From the NCBI GenBank assembly GCA_019055375.1, contig JAHQIW010000421.1:28168-92167 (forward strand): 64,000 nucleotides of DNA, written 5' to 3'. Below the pieces are notes generated by a model. That model had not been told where the DNA came from. It did no database searches and saw only the letters and a list, made by a program, of their open reading frames with translations. The stretch is from Parelaphostrongylus tenuis. Taxonomy: Eukaryota > Nematoda > Chromadorea > Rhabditida > Metastrongylidae. Each line of letters starts with the position of its first letter. The stretch's first letter is position 1. The position numbers were made by a program, and so were the translations under genes. Below, piece by piece: positions 10,347 through 19,615 of the stretch.

Positions 10347-11181
10347 TGTGTCAAAAATAAACCCTAACTGTACGAGTACCTGAGATACAATCCAACAGTA
10401 AACAGCAAAATTAATTGCCGCTTGCTCACCGCTCAATCAATGAATATAAAAAAGAACTGCTTATTCGTCCCTATTTCGCCTTATTACTTCTCGCAGAAGG
10501 ACCAATGATTTAGCAGTGCTGATTGTACACTTATTTCGTCTTCGTAAGCAGAAGAGCCACAGTACTTTTCATTTTGTGTTGGTCACTCACCATCATTGTG
10601 CTCACAAAACACTTATAACATAGCCGATAATTCTAAGCACAAAAATTGTTTAGGCCTAGTCTTTCCTGCAATGGACAGAAGATTTCATCACGCTACGAGC
10701 CAGACAAATTTCGCTAACTTCTGTATGTGTTCAAAGCAATTTGATCATTGCTGTAAGATGATTCGCACGGTGGAAAAGTTGTTTTAACAACTATTTTCAT
10801 TTCAACTGAGGTGTTCTCTCTAATGCACAGATCTTTCAAATCCAATTCTCTAGTTGCCCAATGCAGTGCAGCAATGTCGTACATTAGAAGAAGAAATCCA
10901 CTATCATTTTCTGCCAAAACATTGAAAGTCCTATTGAATGCACTACTTCTCAGTTTTTTCCTTTGTAAGACACAGCAATATCTTATCAAAATGTAGGATT
11001 CTTTTGTCTTGCTGGACTCTTGATTCTTTTCCAAAACCTGATACCGTCAAGCATTTGTTATACATACCAATTTTGACAATTTCCTGTTTGATTCCTCATA
11101 TTGGTGAACTTTCGGTGCTATCCTACTCTATACTTGATTCTAAATTCTCCATTGTGATTATTACAACTTTTTATCCTGATT
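10347..11181. other. No gene recognised
   Basis: Overlapping open frames on both strands (up to 109 codons) with no recognisable motif. This is the flank into which the RTE element at 11,193 inserted. Confidence 0.45.
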
Positions 11182-11192
11182 ATGAGTCGGCC
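11182..11192 (+). repeat. Target-site duplication of the RTE element, 5' copy
   Basis: ATGAGTCGGCC, repeated exactly at 14,542-14,552. The first one or two bases could instead belong to the element's 3' tail. Confidence 0.8.
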
Positions 11193-14100
11193 CCACGGAC
11201 CTCCCTCTTTGAGGGATCCGCCCCGTTAGTCGCGAGGGCACGTGGCGCGTCCCCAGGTGGTGGATAGGGGAATAAAACGCGAACCAAAAGCGACCGTGTG
11301 CTTTTCAGAGACGCAGGTGGATTCAGGAGTGAGCTTCCATGCTTCCGCAGCGCCGACTTGACAAAAACTCTATTTCTACGAGTCAAGTCGGCCAAAAGCC
11401 TGCAATCAAGCGGCTGGGAAGTACATGGGAGGCGGTTAGGAGTCGCCTCCAACAAATAAGCTCCTCCCGCTCCTCCGAGAGAGACTGGCAAGCTACTCGT
11501 GAGTACCCAGCCCCCACGTTTAGAGCCTGGCAAGCTATACGTTGGGTATCGAAATGCCAAAAACAGCAACAAATATGGGCCTCATTCCCCTGACCCCGAA
11601 AGAGCCCCTGGTACGGCAGCGCCAGGTAGGACGAGTACGGAGAGGCTGCTAAAATCTCAGGGCCGAACTAGGCTGCCAAGATCGAAACGGACTAAAATGA
11701 CGATCTGTACCTACAACGCAAGAACCCTTGCTCACCAGTCCGCTGTAGAAGATCTATTGATTCAAGCAAGAAGAATAAGGTACGACGTCATTGGCCTGGC
11801 TGAGACGAGAAGGCGCCATCCTTTTCACGCTGTCTATGACACCGGAGAAGAACTGTTCCTTGGTACATGCGATCGCAGAGGTGTCGGCGGCGTTGGCGTC
11901 CTCGTCAAATCGAATTTGACCGTGAACATTGATTCGTTCGAACAACTAACAACCCGTATCGGACGATTACGGTTGAAACGATGTGGTTCTATGCCGGCTT
12001 TGACCATCTTCGTTGCTTACGCACCAACATCAAGCTATGACGAAGACAAGTCGAAGCGTTCTATATGGACTTCGGAAAATTCTTCAGAGAAGATCATACA
12101 TTCTTCAAGGTCATTGTCGGAGATTTTAACGCAAAAATTGGACCTAGAAGAACGTCTGAAGAACGTCACATAGGGACCCACGGACTAGAATGGAATGAAC
12201 AGGGTGAGAGGCTATCTGAGTTTATCATGACGACCCAAACCATCCATGGTAACTCGCAATTCCAAAAGCCTCTTTCTCAGCGATGGACGTGGGAGTCTCC
12301 CAATGGAGAGTACCATAACGAAATAGATCACATCATAGTAAATCGAAGGTTTTGCCTGACCGACGTCGCTGTTGTTCCTAAGTTCTACACGGGATCAGAC
12401 CATCGCCTCCTTCGCGCAACGTTCCGATTTTCGAGGAGAGGAGAGAAAGCCGCTAAATTCAAACAACGAAGTCCCAGAACTACCATAAACTGGGATGTAT
12501 TCAAATCATTAGTCGGCTCTTGGGAAGATACCGTTGTCGACAACATCGACGAAGAATACGATCGACTCGTTGAATATCTTCACGTTAGCGCTATAAAAGC
12601 CGAGAGTCCTAAGGTCACGAAGAGACGCTTGTCTCCGCAGACACTCGAGCTGATACGTCAACGTGGAATCGCACGAGCTGCAGGAAACCGAAACCTTACG
12701 TCCGAACTTGCGATACGCTGCAGAGAAGCGATAAAAGAAGACCTCAAAGAGAGAAGAGCAGCAGTTATGGCAGAAGCTGCAGAAGCTGGGAAGAGCATTC
12801 GCAAAGCCCAGCGAGGCTTCGCCAACTATAAGACCAAGATGATTGCACTCCGATACCCTGACGGGACACTTACAGCTTCGAGAAGGGCTATGGAGAAAAT
12901 CATCCACCAATACTACTCGGATCTCTTCGCTAGCCATGTCCTCTTACCGTCATATAAATGAAAGAGGACGAATATGTCGTCCCACCGGTCCTCCTTCCGA
13001 AATCCGACATGCTATATCGTCGGTGAAGAACAGAACAACACCCGTCCAGACAGGATTAGACCAGAACAACTGAAGAATCTGCCGCCAGTTCTCATCAACA
13101 CCCTGGCTCTGCTCTTCACTCGCTACCTGTCAGAATGCAAGGTCCCTATTCAATGGAAAACCAGCAAGACCGTATTGTTGTTCAAAAAGGGAGACCTTCA
13201 CGACATAGGCAATTATCGCCCAATCTGCTTGCTGTCCGTTGTCTATAAACTCTTTACTCGAGTCATCCTAAACAGGATTGACAGAACACTGGACGAAGGA
13301 CAGCCATGCGAACAAGCAGGGTTCCGAAAAGGATTTAGTACCATGGACCACATCCACACGATTACAAGACTCATTGAAGTTTCGCGAGAGTACAAACAAC
13401 CACTCTGTCTCACTTTCATCGATCTGAAGAAAGCCTTTGATTCAGTGGAAACAGAAGCGGTTATAGAGGCTCTGGATAACCAGGGCGTCCCTACTCGGTA
13501 CATAATGATCCTTCGTGAGCTTTATAAAGATTTCACGACCAGAATATCTCCATTCTACAACAATATCACCATTGACGTAAGAAGAGGGGTTCGACAAGGC
13601 GATACAATTTCGCCAAAACTATTCACTGCCACCCTACAAAACGTCATGCGAACATTAGAATGGGACGAAATGGGAGTGAAAATTGACGGTCGACAATTGA
13701 ACCATCTTCGCTTTGCTGACGATATCGTTCTCATAACACCAAACATCAGCCAAGCGGAACGAATGTTGACTGATTTCGATAACGCCTGTGGAAAGATCGG
13801 TCTTCAACTGAATCTAACGAAAACAATGTTCATGAGGAACGGATGGGTTTCTAATGCCCCATTCACGCTCAACGGAACGACAATCTCCGAATGCTCCAGT
13901 TACGTCTATCTAGGTCGTGAAATCAACGTGATGAACGACCTAGCTCCAGAGTTGAGCAGGAGGAAACGAGCGGCTTGGGGAACGTTTAAGAGCATCGAAG
14001 ATGTAGTGAAGAGGACAAAGAACATCCGACTCCGTGCCCACCTTTTCGACTCGACAATTATCCCTGCCCTAACGTATGCAGCAGAAACCTGGTCGCTACG

Positions 14101-14541
14101 TAAGCAGGATGAAAGATCACTTGCCGTTATCGAACGCGCAGTCGAAAGGTCGATGCTAGGAGTATCCCGTATCTCGCAAATGAGAGAAAGGATCCGAAGT
14201 TCCGACCTACGTCAACGATCGAAAATCAGAGACGCCGTTCTACACGCCAGGATATCGAAAATAAGGTGGGCCGGACACGTGATGCGCTTCAACGACAACC
14301 GATGGACGAGAGCCGTTACCGACTGGATTCCTCGGGACGTCAAGCGCTCTAAAGGAAGACCACTGACCCGTTGGTCCGATTTCTTCACGAAAGCGATGGA
14401 AGAAAGATATGATGCTCAGCGAATCCGTAGAGCGAGGAGGACCCACTGGGCTACTCTTGCACGCGATAGGGAAAAATGGAAGAGTTGCTGGTACCCGCTC
14501 GAGTCACTCGACGATCAACGGGACGACAGGTGATACAGGTG
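11193..14541 (+). mobile_element. RTE-clade non-LTR retrotransposon, nearly full length (3.35 kb)
   Basis: A LINE with an apurinic-like endonuclease and a reverse transcriptase in one polyprotein, flanked by an 11-bp target-site duplication. The 5' end is set by where similarity with the truncated copy at 18,768 begins (CACGGA..CTCCCT). The 3' end is two perfect copies of ACAGGTGAT, matching the short tail repeats known for RTE elements and unlike a poly-A tail. Base composition is higher in GC than the flanks, as expected for a recent insertion. Only frameshifts break the coding region, so this is the youngest retroelement in the window. Fragments of related copies lie at 2.7, 17.3, 18.8 and 57.1 kb. 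Confidence 0.9.
11499..14533 (+). pseudogene. RTE polyprotein: endonuclease plus reverse transcriptase, frameshifted
   Basis: This would nick target DNA and copy the element's RNA into the break. The ATG at 11,499 opens a frame whose endonuclease starts near residue 67. It has TYNART, the catalytic Glu in LAETRR (11,802-11,804), GDFN (12,119-12,130), IDHI and the SDH motif (12,395-12,403). The reverse transcriptase has FIDLKKAF with its Asp at 13,421-13,423, RQGDTISPKLF from 13,592 and FADD (Asp pair 13,718-13,723). An RTE-type C-terminal region (RWAGHVMRFNDNRW) follows to the stop at 14,531-14,533. Frame changes occur near 12,055-12,070, near 12,940-12,960 and near 13,050, with no other stop. 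All catalytic residues I can check are present. Either the copy died recently or the indels are sequencing errors. Confidence 0.88.
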
Positions 14542-14552
14542 ATGAGTCGGCC
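14542..14552 (+). repeat. Target-site duplication of the RTE element, 3' copy
   Basis: Exact repeat of 11,182-11,192, directly after the tail repeats. Confidence 0.8.
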
Positions 14553-15173
14553 AGAAAGAAATTTTAGAGATGAAGAAGACTGAGGAGGCTAGAGAAAACA
14601 TTAAAGCTCAGCAACGAAATTACTGGTTGTATCCAAAATTTTCGCCAAAACCGTTTCGCAACGTAATACGTGCATTGTTTTTGTCAATGAATATCTTCCT
14701 CTACAGATCTATTTCTTCACTTGCAACGCAGACGTTTTGTAGGTTAGACATCTTCATTCTTGCCAAAGTCGGAATTTACGCCTCGGAATCAGAAAAGAGA
14801 AGGCGGAATCCAAAATTTAAGACCGCGACACTTGGTTAACTGCGCATCTACAACTTTTTGTTCTAGTCGCCTTCTCGCCACTTGTTGTCCTTTGACATGC
14901 AGCATGCATTTCACTTCATTGAAAATCTTCTTATACTTCGGAATAGCAAGACCTGTCATAAAGCGCGCTTCGAAAAATATTGTTCTCAGTAAGAATTTTA
15001 TTTCATCAGGAAGTCTTGCAAATGCAAAATATTTTACAAAGCTGCTAGGTGGACATCACTCACGATAAATTACGCGAGATTTTACAACGCCACGAGATGA
15101 TCTAATGTATAGTATAAAATTTTTTCAGCCAAGCCGACAATTTTATTTGAACTTTTAAGAGCCAAACATTAAT
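14553..15173. other. No gene recognised
   Basis: Open frames of 89 and 102 codons at 14,570-14,839 and 14,760-15,068 overlap each other and show no motif. The stretch leads into the third secreted-protein relic. Confidence 0.4.
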
Positions 15174-15525
15174 ATGGTAAGATTTCCGATCTCCGTGATT
15201 TCGCTAATAGTCGTAACCGCGACAGTATGGGGTGTGGAGTGACTCCTGCAGGTCAAGGTAATAAACAGGAGATTATTATGTTTTTGCAAGTACTTCCAAG
15301 CTCACATGATTTTGTGCACCGTAATCAGAATAGGTATATCTAATATTTCCTCTTTTCTCAATGCTTATCGTAACTGCAGTCTTTTGATGAGCGTTTCCGA
15401 ATTTCAAACCAGAACAACCCAGATTCTCCAACACATTTCAATCACGCATTAGTCACTGAAAGAACTTGAAATTTCGTGCAGCGACTACTAGGAGCTTCAC
15501 CGGCACCGGTTTTACATTCCCTGTC

Positions 15526-16010
15526 GCCAATTATGGGCACTTATACAGAGCAAGACACGTGTTTGGCTTACCAGCCTCGTCAGTTGCGCAGTGCCTTTTA
15601 GCTCACTCATTTCCTCAGAGATCAATCCCTGCAAAGAAACTAAATAGGCAACGAATTCCCTCCTTTCAACGCATGGTGATACAATCATCGTGGCGTTCTT
15701 GCAGAGTGATTGAATGTCGACATGACGGCTGTTTTGTGGACACTCTATAAGAGCTCAGCGGTAGTTGTTTCACCTTACGTTGAGGGTAGAAAGTTCGGCG
15801 TCGATTCTTCGATGTGAGGTAGATCTCCAATGAACTGACTCAACGAAAAGACACCGCGCAAATGATGAAGCTGTAAAGCCGAATGCTTGTACTGTATAAT
15901 GCCCATAACAGACCTCACGAAAGGCATGAAATACACTGTTACATTATAATATTCTATTTCGACTTCTTTTCTCGTGAATTTCGAGGCGTGGAAAAAGATC
16001 TGCAATTTTT
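15526..16010 (-). repeat. Hammerhead repeat family C inserted in the pseudogene
   Basis: This interrupts exon 2 of secreted-protein copy 3. It holds two family C segments. The 15,535-15,596 part carries a ribozyme on the minus strand. The 15,775-15,970 part, with ATAACAGACCTCACGAAAGG, matches the repeats at 38,300-38,530, 39,620-39,800 and 61,690-61,840. Confidence 0.6.
15535..15596 (-). ncRNA. Hammerhead ribozyme, nearly complete (lacks G12)
   Basis: On the minus strand, stem I has two helices: GGCAC (15,595-15,591) with GTGCC (15,540-15,536), and GCAA (15,587-15,584) with TTGC (15,553-15,550), separated by an internal loop. The core CTGACGA is at 15,583-15,577. Stem II is GGCT/AGCC with a four-base loop. 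The GAAA box has lost its G and reads AAA (15,564-15,562). Stem III is A-C-ACGT-G-T and the predicted cleavage base is C at 15,554. The looped stem I is the arrangement used for loop-loop contacts in natural hammerheads. Confidence 0.65.
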
Positions 16011-16497
16011 AGTAATGTGCCACTCTCCCAGTGCTGACGTAAACTGTTAGCTTCACAAAATATTATTCGAAAACACTTACAAATATCCTTCACTATGATA
16101 TCCTATATCCTTCACGAAACAATGACTTTTAGTTCTTTGATGTTCTTAAACGCCAAGCACGTAGTGCACTCCTACCTGATGCTGTATTTACCACAATTCT
16201 GGACCAACTAAGTGTTAGCATCTCTTACGAACCATTGCAGTGCCAGACAATTATTCTCGATCTAGAGATGGATAGAAGCAGGTCATAGTATTGAGCACAA
16301 AACTGAATGATTTTAGGCAAAACAATAACACGTATGAAATAACAAGGATGTGCTTGCCAGTCTCCATGAAACGAGCATTTCTTTATATTTACTCAGATAC
16401 CTGGACTGTCTGCCACCACTAGTAGTGCGAACTTCGGCATTGTTTCATTCTCTACTCTTTCGTGCAGTAGGTGTCGTCCATGCTGGTGATCTGCTTC

Positions 16498-16827
16498 GAA
16501 GGTTTATAGGGAGATTTAGAAACAGTCGATGAGAGGGGTGTCTTCATATCTACTAATAGTCGTAAAGTATCAACTAGAAAGAATGGTGATAGCACAATAT
16601 TACATACTATCACCATAACGTCTTTCCATCTCCATTATAAAGCAGTGTAAAATGTGTGGCGTAGCACTGATGAAGCGGGCTATACCGCCGAAATGTGCGT
16701 ATGCCATTGATGTACCAACTTCGAAAAGGCTTCGATCATTCTCACAAACTATGATGGCTTCTGGCTAATGTATGGAATTAGGTTTATCAAGACCTATTGA
16801 TCTGCCTAGTGAAATTAGATTCCAGAG
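16498..16827 (+). repeat. Hammerhead repeat family D, third unit
   Basis: Direct repeat of 8,190-8,505. It includes the GGTGATAGCACAATATTAC..CTATCACCATAACG run and the ribozyme at 16,654-16,708. Confidence 0.7.
16654..16708 (+). ncRNA. Hammerhead ribozyme-like motif (family D)
   Basis: Core CTGATGA at 16,667-16,673, stem II GCGG/CCGC with loop GCTATA, GAAA at 16,690-16,693, and A at the predicted cleavage position (16,701) followed by TGCCAT. The upstream stem I strand GTGGC (16,656-16,660) is separated from the core by a 6-base insertion, so stem I is imperfect. Loop changes with conserved stems against the copy at 8,344 fit a structured RNA. Confidence 0.6.
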
Positions 16828-16995
16828 CTATAAAATGATAACAGTAGCAAAAAATGAAGGCACATTGTCCTTGGTGCAAGAAATGAGTAATAAATATGAT
16901 TTAATCATGGGTATGTGCAAATAAGACGACATAAGAATTTTTGTATCGGTTTGAAATACGACCTTTAATGAGCACCTAGTTTTCTCCCTGAGCAT
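16828..16995. repeat. 168-bp segment nearly identical to 8,506-8,673
   Basis: 166 of 168 positions match by my count. It sits at the end of a family D unit, as in the other copy, but what follows (16,996 on) is unrelated to what follows there. Confidence 0.8.
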
Positions 16996-17327
16996 GCTGC
17001 TTATTTGAGGATGCATTGACGATGTTCATACTACCAGTAGTTTACTAAAATCTCCTCTATCAAACTCATCCATTTACCTACAATTATACTTATTCAGTAT
17101 TGAAAAAACCCATATTCCAAAAGACAGCTACCGAACTGTCACGAGCGCCCCACTCACTCTCCGCTCGCTTCGCATGCCAAGCGAAATATCAACTTGCTAG
17201 CCATAAAGTTAAAACACTGTCTCGTCACTTCACGTGTCACTCTGTTAGAATCGATGATTATTGGTTACTGGAAAACCAGTAAAGCCGTGTTAGTAATCGA
17301 AAAAGAGACTTTCATTCAACGACATCT

Positions 17328-17339
17328 ATTGCGCAATCA
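17328..17339 (+). repeat. Target-site duplication of the SINE, 5' copy
   Basis: ATTGCGCAATCA, repeated exactly at 17,573-17,584. The uninterrupted RTE copy reads AATTATCGCCCAATCTG at the matching place, confirming the empty site. Confidence 0.9.
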
Positions 17340-17572
17340 ATCGGAATTCATTTAATTGACCGCCTCTTGCGATGGTATGATTTTGTAATATACCCAGTCA
17401 TGTAGAGTGCTCTGCAAAAGCATTTGCATCAGCCAGGATTCAAACCTAAATGTTACTCTTTCCGGGAGCTTCGGTGGTGCAACGGTTCTGCACACGCTCC
17501 GGAAAGAGTGAGATCTAGCTTCGAATCACGGCTGACGCTAATGTTTTTGCACAGCACTCTACATTATTGGGT
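17340..17572 (+). mobile_element. tRNA-derived SINE family 2, inverted-dimer copy
   Basis: A 233-bp insertion in an RTE fragment. The right half carries plus-strand box A TGGTGCAACGG (17,475-17,485) and box B GCTTCGAATCA (17,518-17,528). The left half carries the reverse complement of a box B (GGATTCAAACC, near 17,440) and of the tail. The tails GTAGAGTGCTCTGC and GCACAGCACTCTAC are inverted matches. It is therefore a foldback of two tRNA-like halves sharing the central CCGGAAAGAG-type stem. Confidence 0.8.
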
Positions 17573-17584
17573 ATTGCGCAATCA
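17573..17584 (+). repeat. Target-site duplication of the SINE, 3' copy
   Basis: Exact repeat of 17,328-17,339; RTE homology resumes immediately after it. Confidence 0.9.
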
Positions 17585-18010
17585 GTTTGTTGTCTGTCAC
17601 CTAAACACTTTTCACTCGAGTCAACCTAAGCAGGATTGACTGAAGGCTGAACACAGCACAGTCAATCGAACAAGAAGGCTTTCGAAAGGATTTAGTACTG
17701 TAGAGCACATTCATACGATAAGATCAAATTTCACAAGAGGACAAAAGGTAGCTGTGTCTCACCTTGATTGGCTTGAAGGAAGCCTTTGCGTAGTCGAATT
17801 TAAGGCAATCATAAAGGCTCTGGGCAGCTAGGACGTCCCTACTCAGTATCTATATTCTTTGTGAGCCTTATTGAAATTTTACAGCTAAAATATTATTATC
17901 CTACAATGATATTACTATCGACGATAGAAGACAAGACGTTATTATCGTGCGAAAAAAATTCGCTGCCATTCAAGATAGAAATGAGAACTGAGCACTATAG
18001 GAGTACAAAT

Positions 18011-18767
18011 CACTCAATATAGGCTAATATAATGGATCACAATTCAATATTCTACAAACTGTTATAACAGGTTGTAGAAGATGTTCCGTTGAAATCTGGA
18101 ATTGATTTATTCACATGCATTTTGTGCAAAGTTGAGCTCATCAAAAGCTCGCTTTCTTGTGCATCGAAAGATGTAACAACTGTCTATACAACTCTGAGAG
18201 TAAAACTGTCCAGGAAAGAAACTCGTCGCTGCTCCTTTACTTCCACTACATGTTAAGTGCCAACGCTCCCACGCTCATCGACAGGTCTGTAGGTGTGTCG
18301 AGACGATATTGTTCGTCTAGTGCGTTGGTTCTAGATCTTTTTTGGATAAAGGATCGACTGATCGACGAGTTCAGAGAGGAACGTTTACGAAGTTGATCGG
18401 CAAGCAGTCGTCAATCAAATTGAAGAAGATGGATTGATAATTTGCCGGATATTGGCTGACGATTAGCTAACGATCAAATCGAAGGAGTGCAAGTCTCGCC
18501 GTATGCTGCCAGATAAGTCGCTGAATTGACTTGACGTGGAAGGAGACTACTTTAACTACTGACTCTGCATTCGGAGAAGAGCAGAACTTTTTCTACAACT
18601 TTGTTGATACGTGTTAATCCTGAAGAGACTAATTGATGATACTTTAGTCATTAACTTTGAAATCTTCGACCAACCTTGTCAAAGCTTACAAAAGTCTAGC
18701 TTTCCAGATAGTTTCACTTTTCAAAAAGTTCAGGGAAAGCTGGTCGTTACAGTTACTGCTAATATTT
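18011..18767. other. No gene recognised
   Basis: Open frames up to 119 codons overlap the start of the next RTE fragment in other frames and carry no motif. Confidence 0.4.
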
Positions 18768-19615
18768 CACGGATCTCCCTCCATGAGCGATCACGGAGCT
18801 CGTTTGGTCGTGACAACAAACCAAAGCCAGTGTGCTTACCATTGATGCAGGTGGTTTCACAAATGAGTTCACAACTTCTGCTGTGTCGCAATGACAGACC
18901 CCTATTTCTGCGAGTCATAGTGGCTCAAAGCTGCAATCAAGCGGCTCGGAAGTGTATGGAAGGCGGTTAGGTGTCGCCTCCAACCATTCAGTTTCTCCTA
19001 CTCGTTTGAGAGAGAATGACAAGCTATTCGTGGATAACTAGCGTCTCGTTTGAACCTAGCATGCTATACGTTGGGTATCAAAACGCTAGATACAGCAATC
19101 AAAACACGCCTCATTCCTCTAACTCCGAAAGAGCCCCCGGTACGGCAGCGTTTGGTAGGACGAGTACGGAGGGGCCGCTAAATTCCCAAGGCTAAATTAG
19201 GCTACTGAAATCGAATTGGAATAAATTGGGGACCTGCACCTATAACACCAATACCGGCACACGAATCCGTTATAGAAGAACTATTGATGCGAGCAAAAAG
19301 GATAAAGTGCAACGTCATTGACCTAGCGGAAACAATAAGAGGCCATCCGTTTCACGCTGTTTATGACACCGTAGAAAAACTGTTTCTTGGAACATGCGAT
19401 TGCACAAGTGTCGACAGCGTTGTCTCGCCGAATCAAATTGACCGTAATAATGGATTTTTCTGAGCAACTAGCAACCTGCCTCTGACGTTTACGGTTGAAG
19501 CGATGTAGATCAATGCCGGCATTGACCATCTTCGTTGCTTATACAGCAACATCAAGCTATGACGAAAATGAAATTGAAGTGTTCACTATGAACCTCAAAA
19601 AAATCGTTAATCATA
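18768..19615 (+). pseudogene. RTE fragment (5' end and endonuclease N-terminus)
   Basis: Matches 11,194-12,090 of the nearly full-length element, beginning with the CACGGA..CTCCCT 5' end and running through the GAAAGAGCCCC leader into the endonuclease. Readable remains include the ACNARTL-type block, DLAETIRGHPFHAVYDT and VAYTATSSYDE. Stops and indels are frequent. It is truncated at the 3' side, unusual for LINE copies, which normally lose the 5' end. The break may be a later deletion. Confidence 0.8.

Larger units (their letters stand above)
15174..16288 (+). pseudogene. Small secreted nematode protein, broken copy 3
   Basis: Exon 1 (15,174-15,257) gives a signal-peptide-like MVRFPISVISLIVVTATVWG. 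It then needs a frame change to read CGVTPAGQ, ending at a GT donor in the same place as copies 1 and 2. Exon 2 starts at 15,482 after GTGCAG and gives TTRSFTGTGFTFPV, then is cut off at about 15,528 by an inserted hammerhead repeat; the rest of the exon is missing. Exon 3 (16,133-16,288) follows an AG and gives FDVLKRQARSALLPDAV, TTILDQLSVS and YEPLQCQ before the stop. It is more diverged from copies 1 and 2 than they are from each other, so it is an independent family member. Confidence 0.7.
17265..18010 (+). pseudogene. RTE fragment (reverse transcriptase region) split by a SINE
   Basis: Matches roughly 13,151-13,690 of the nearly full-length element, from the WKTSK..VL block through ARRGVRQGDT-equivalent sequence. 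Many substitutions and stops are present. It is interrupted at 17,340-17,572 by a tRNA-derived element. No continuation into the FADD region is readable. Confidence 0.8.

Noticed and set aside
11180..11572. 130-codon minus-strand frame overlapping the start of the RTE element
   Set aside because: It is antisense to the retrotransposon's 5' leader and has no motif; the plus strand explains the conservation.
16828..17016. 62-codon minus-strand frame in the conserved 168-bp tract
   Set aside because: The near-identical copy at 8,506-8,673 has an in-frame stop, so conservation is not due to this peptide.
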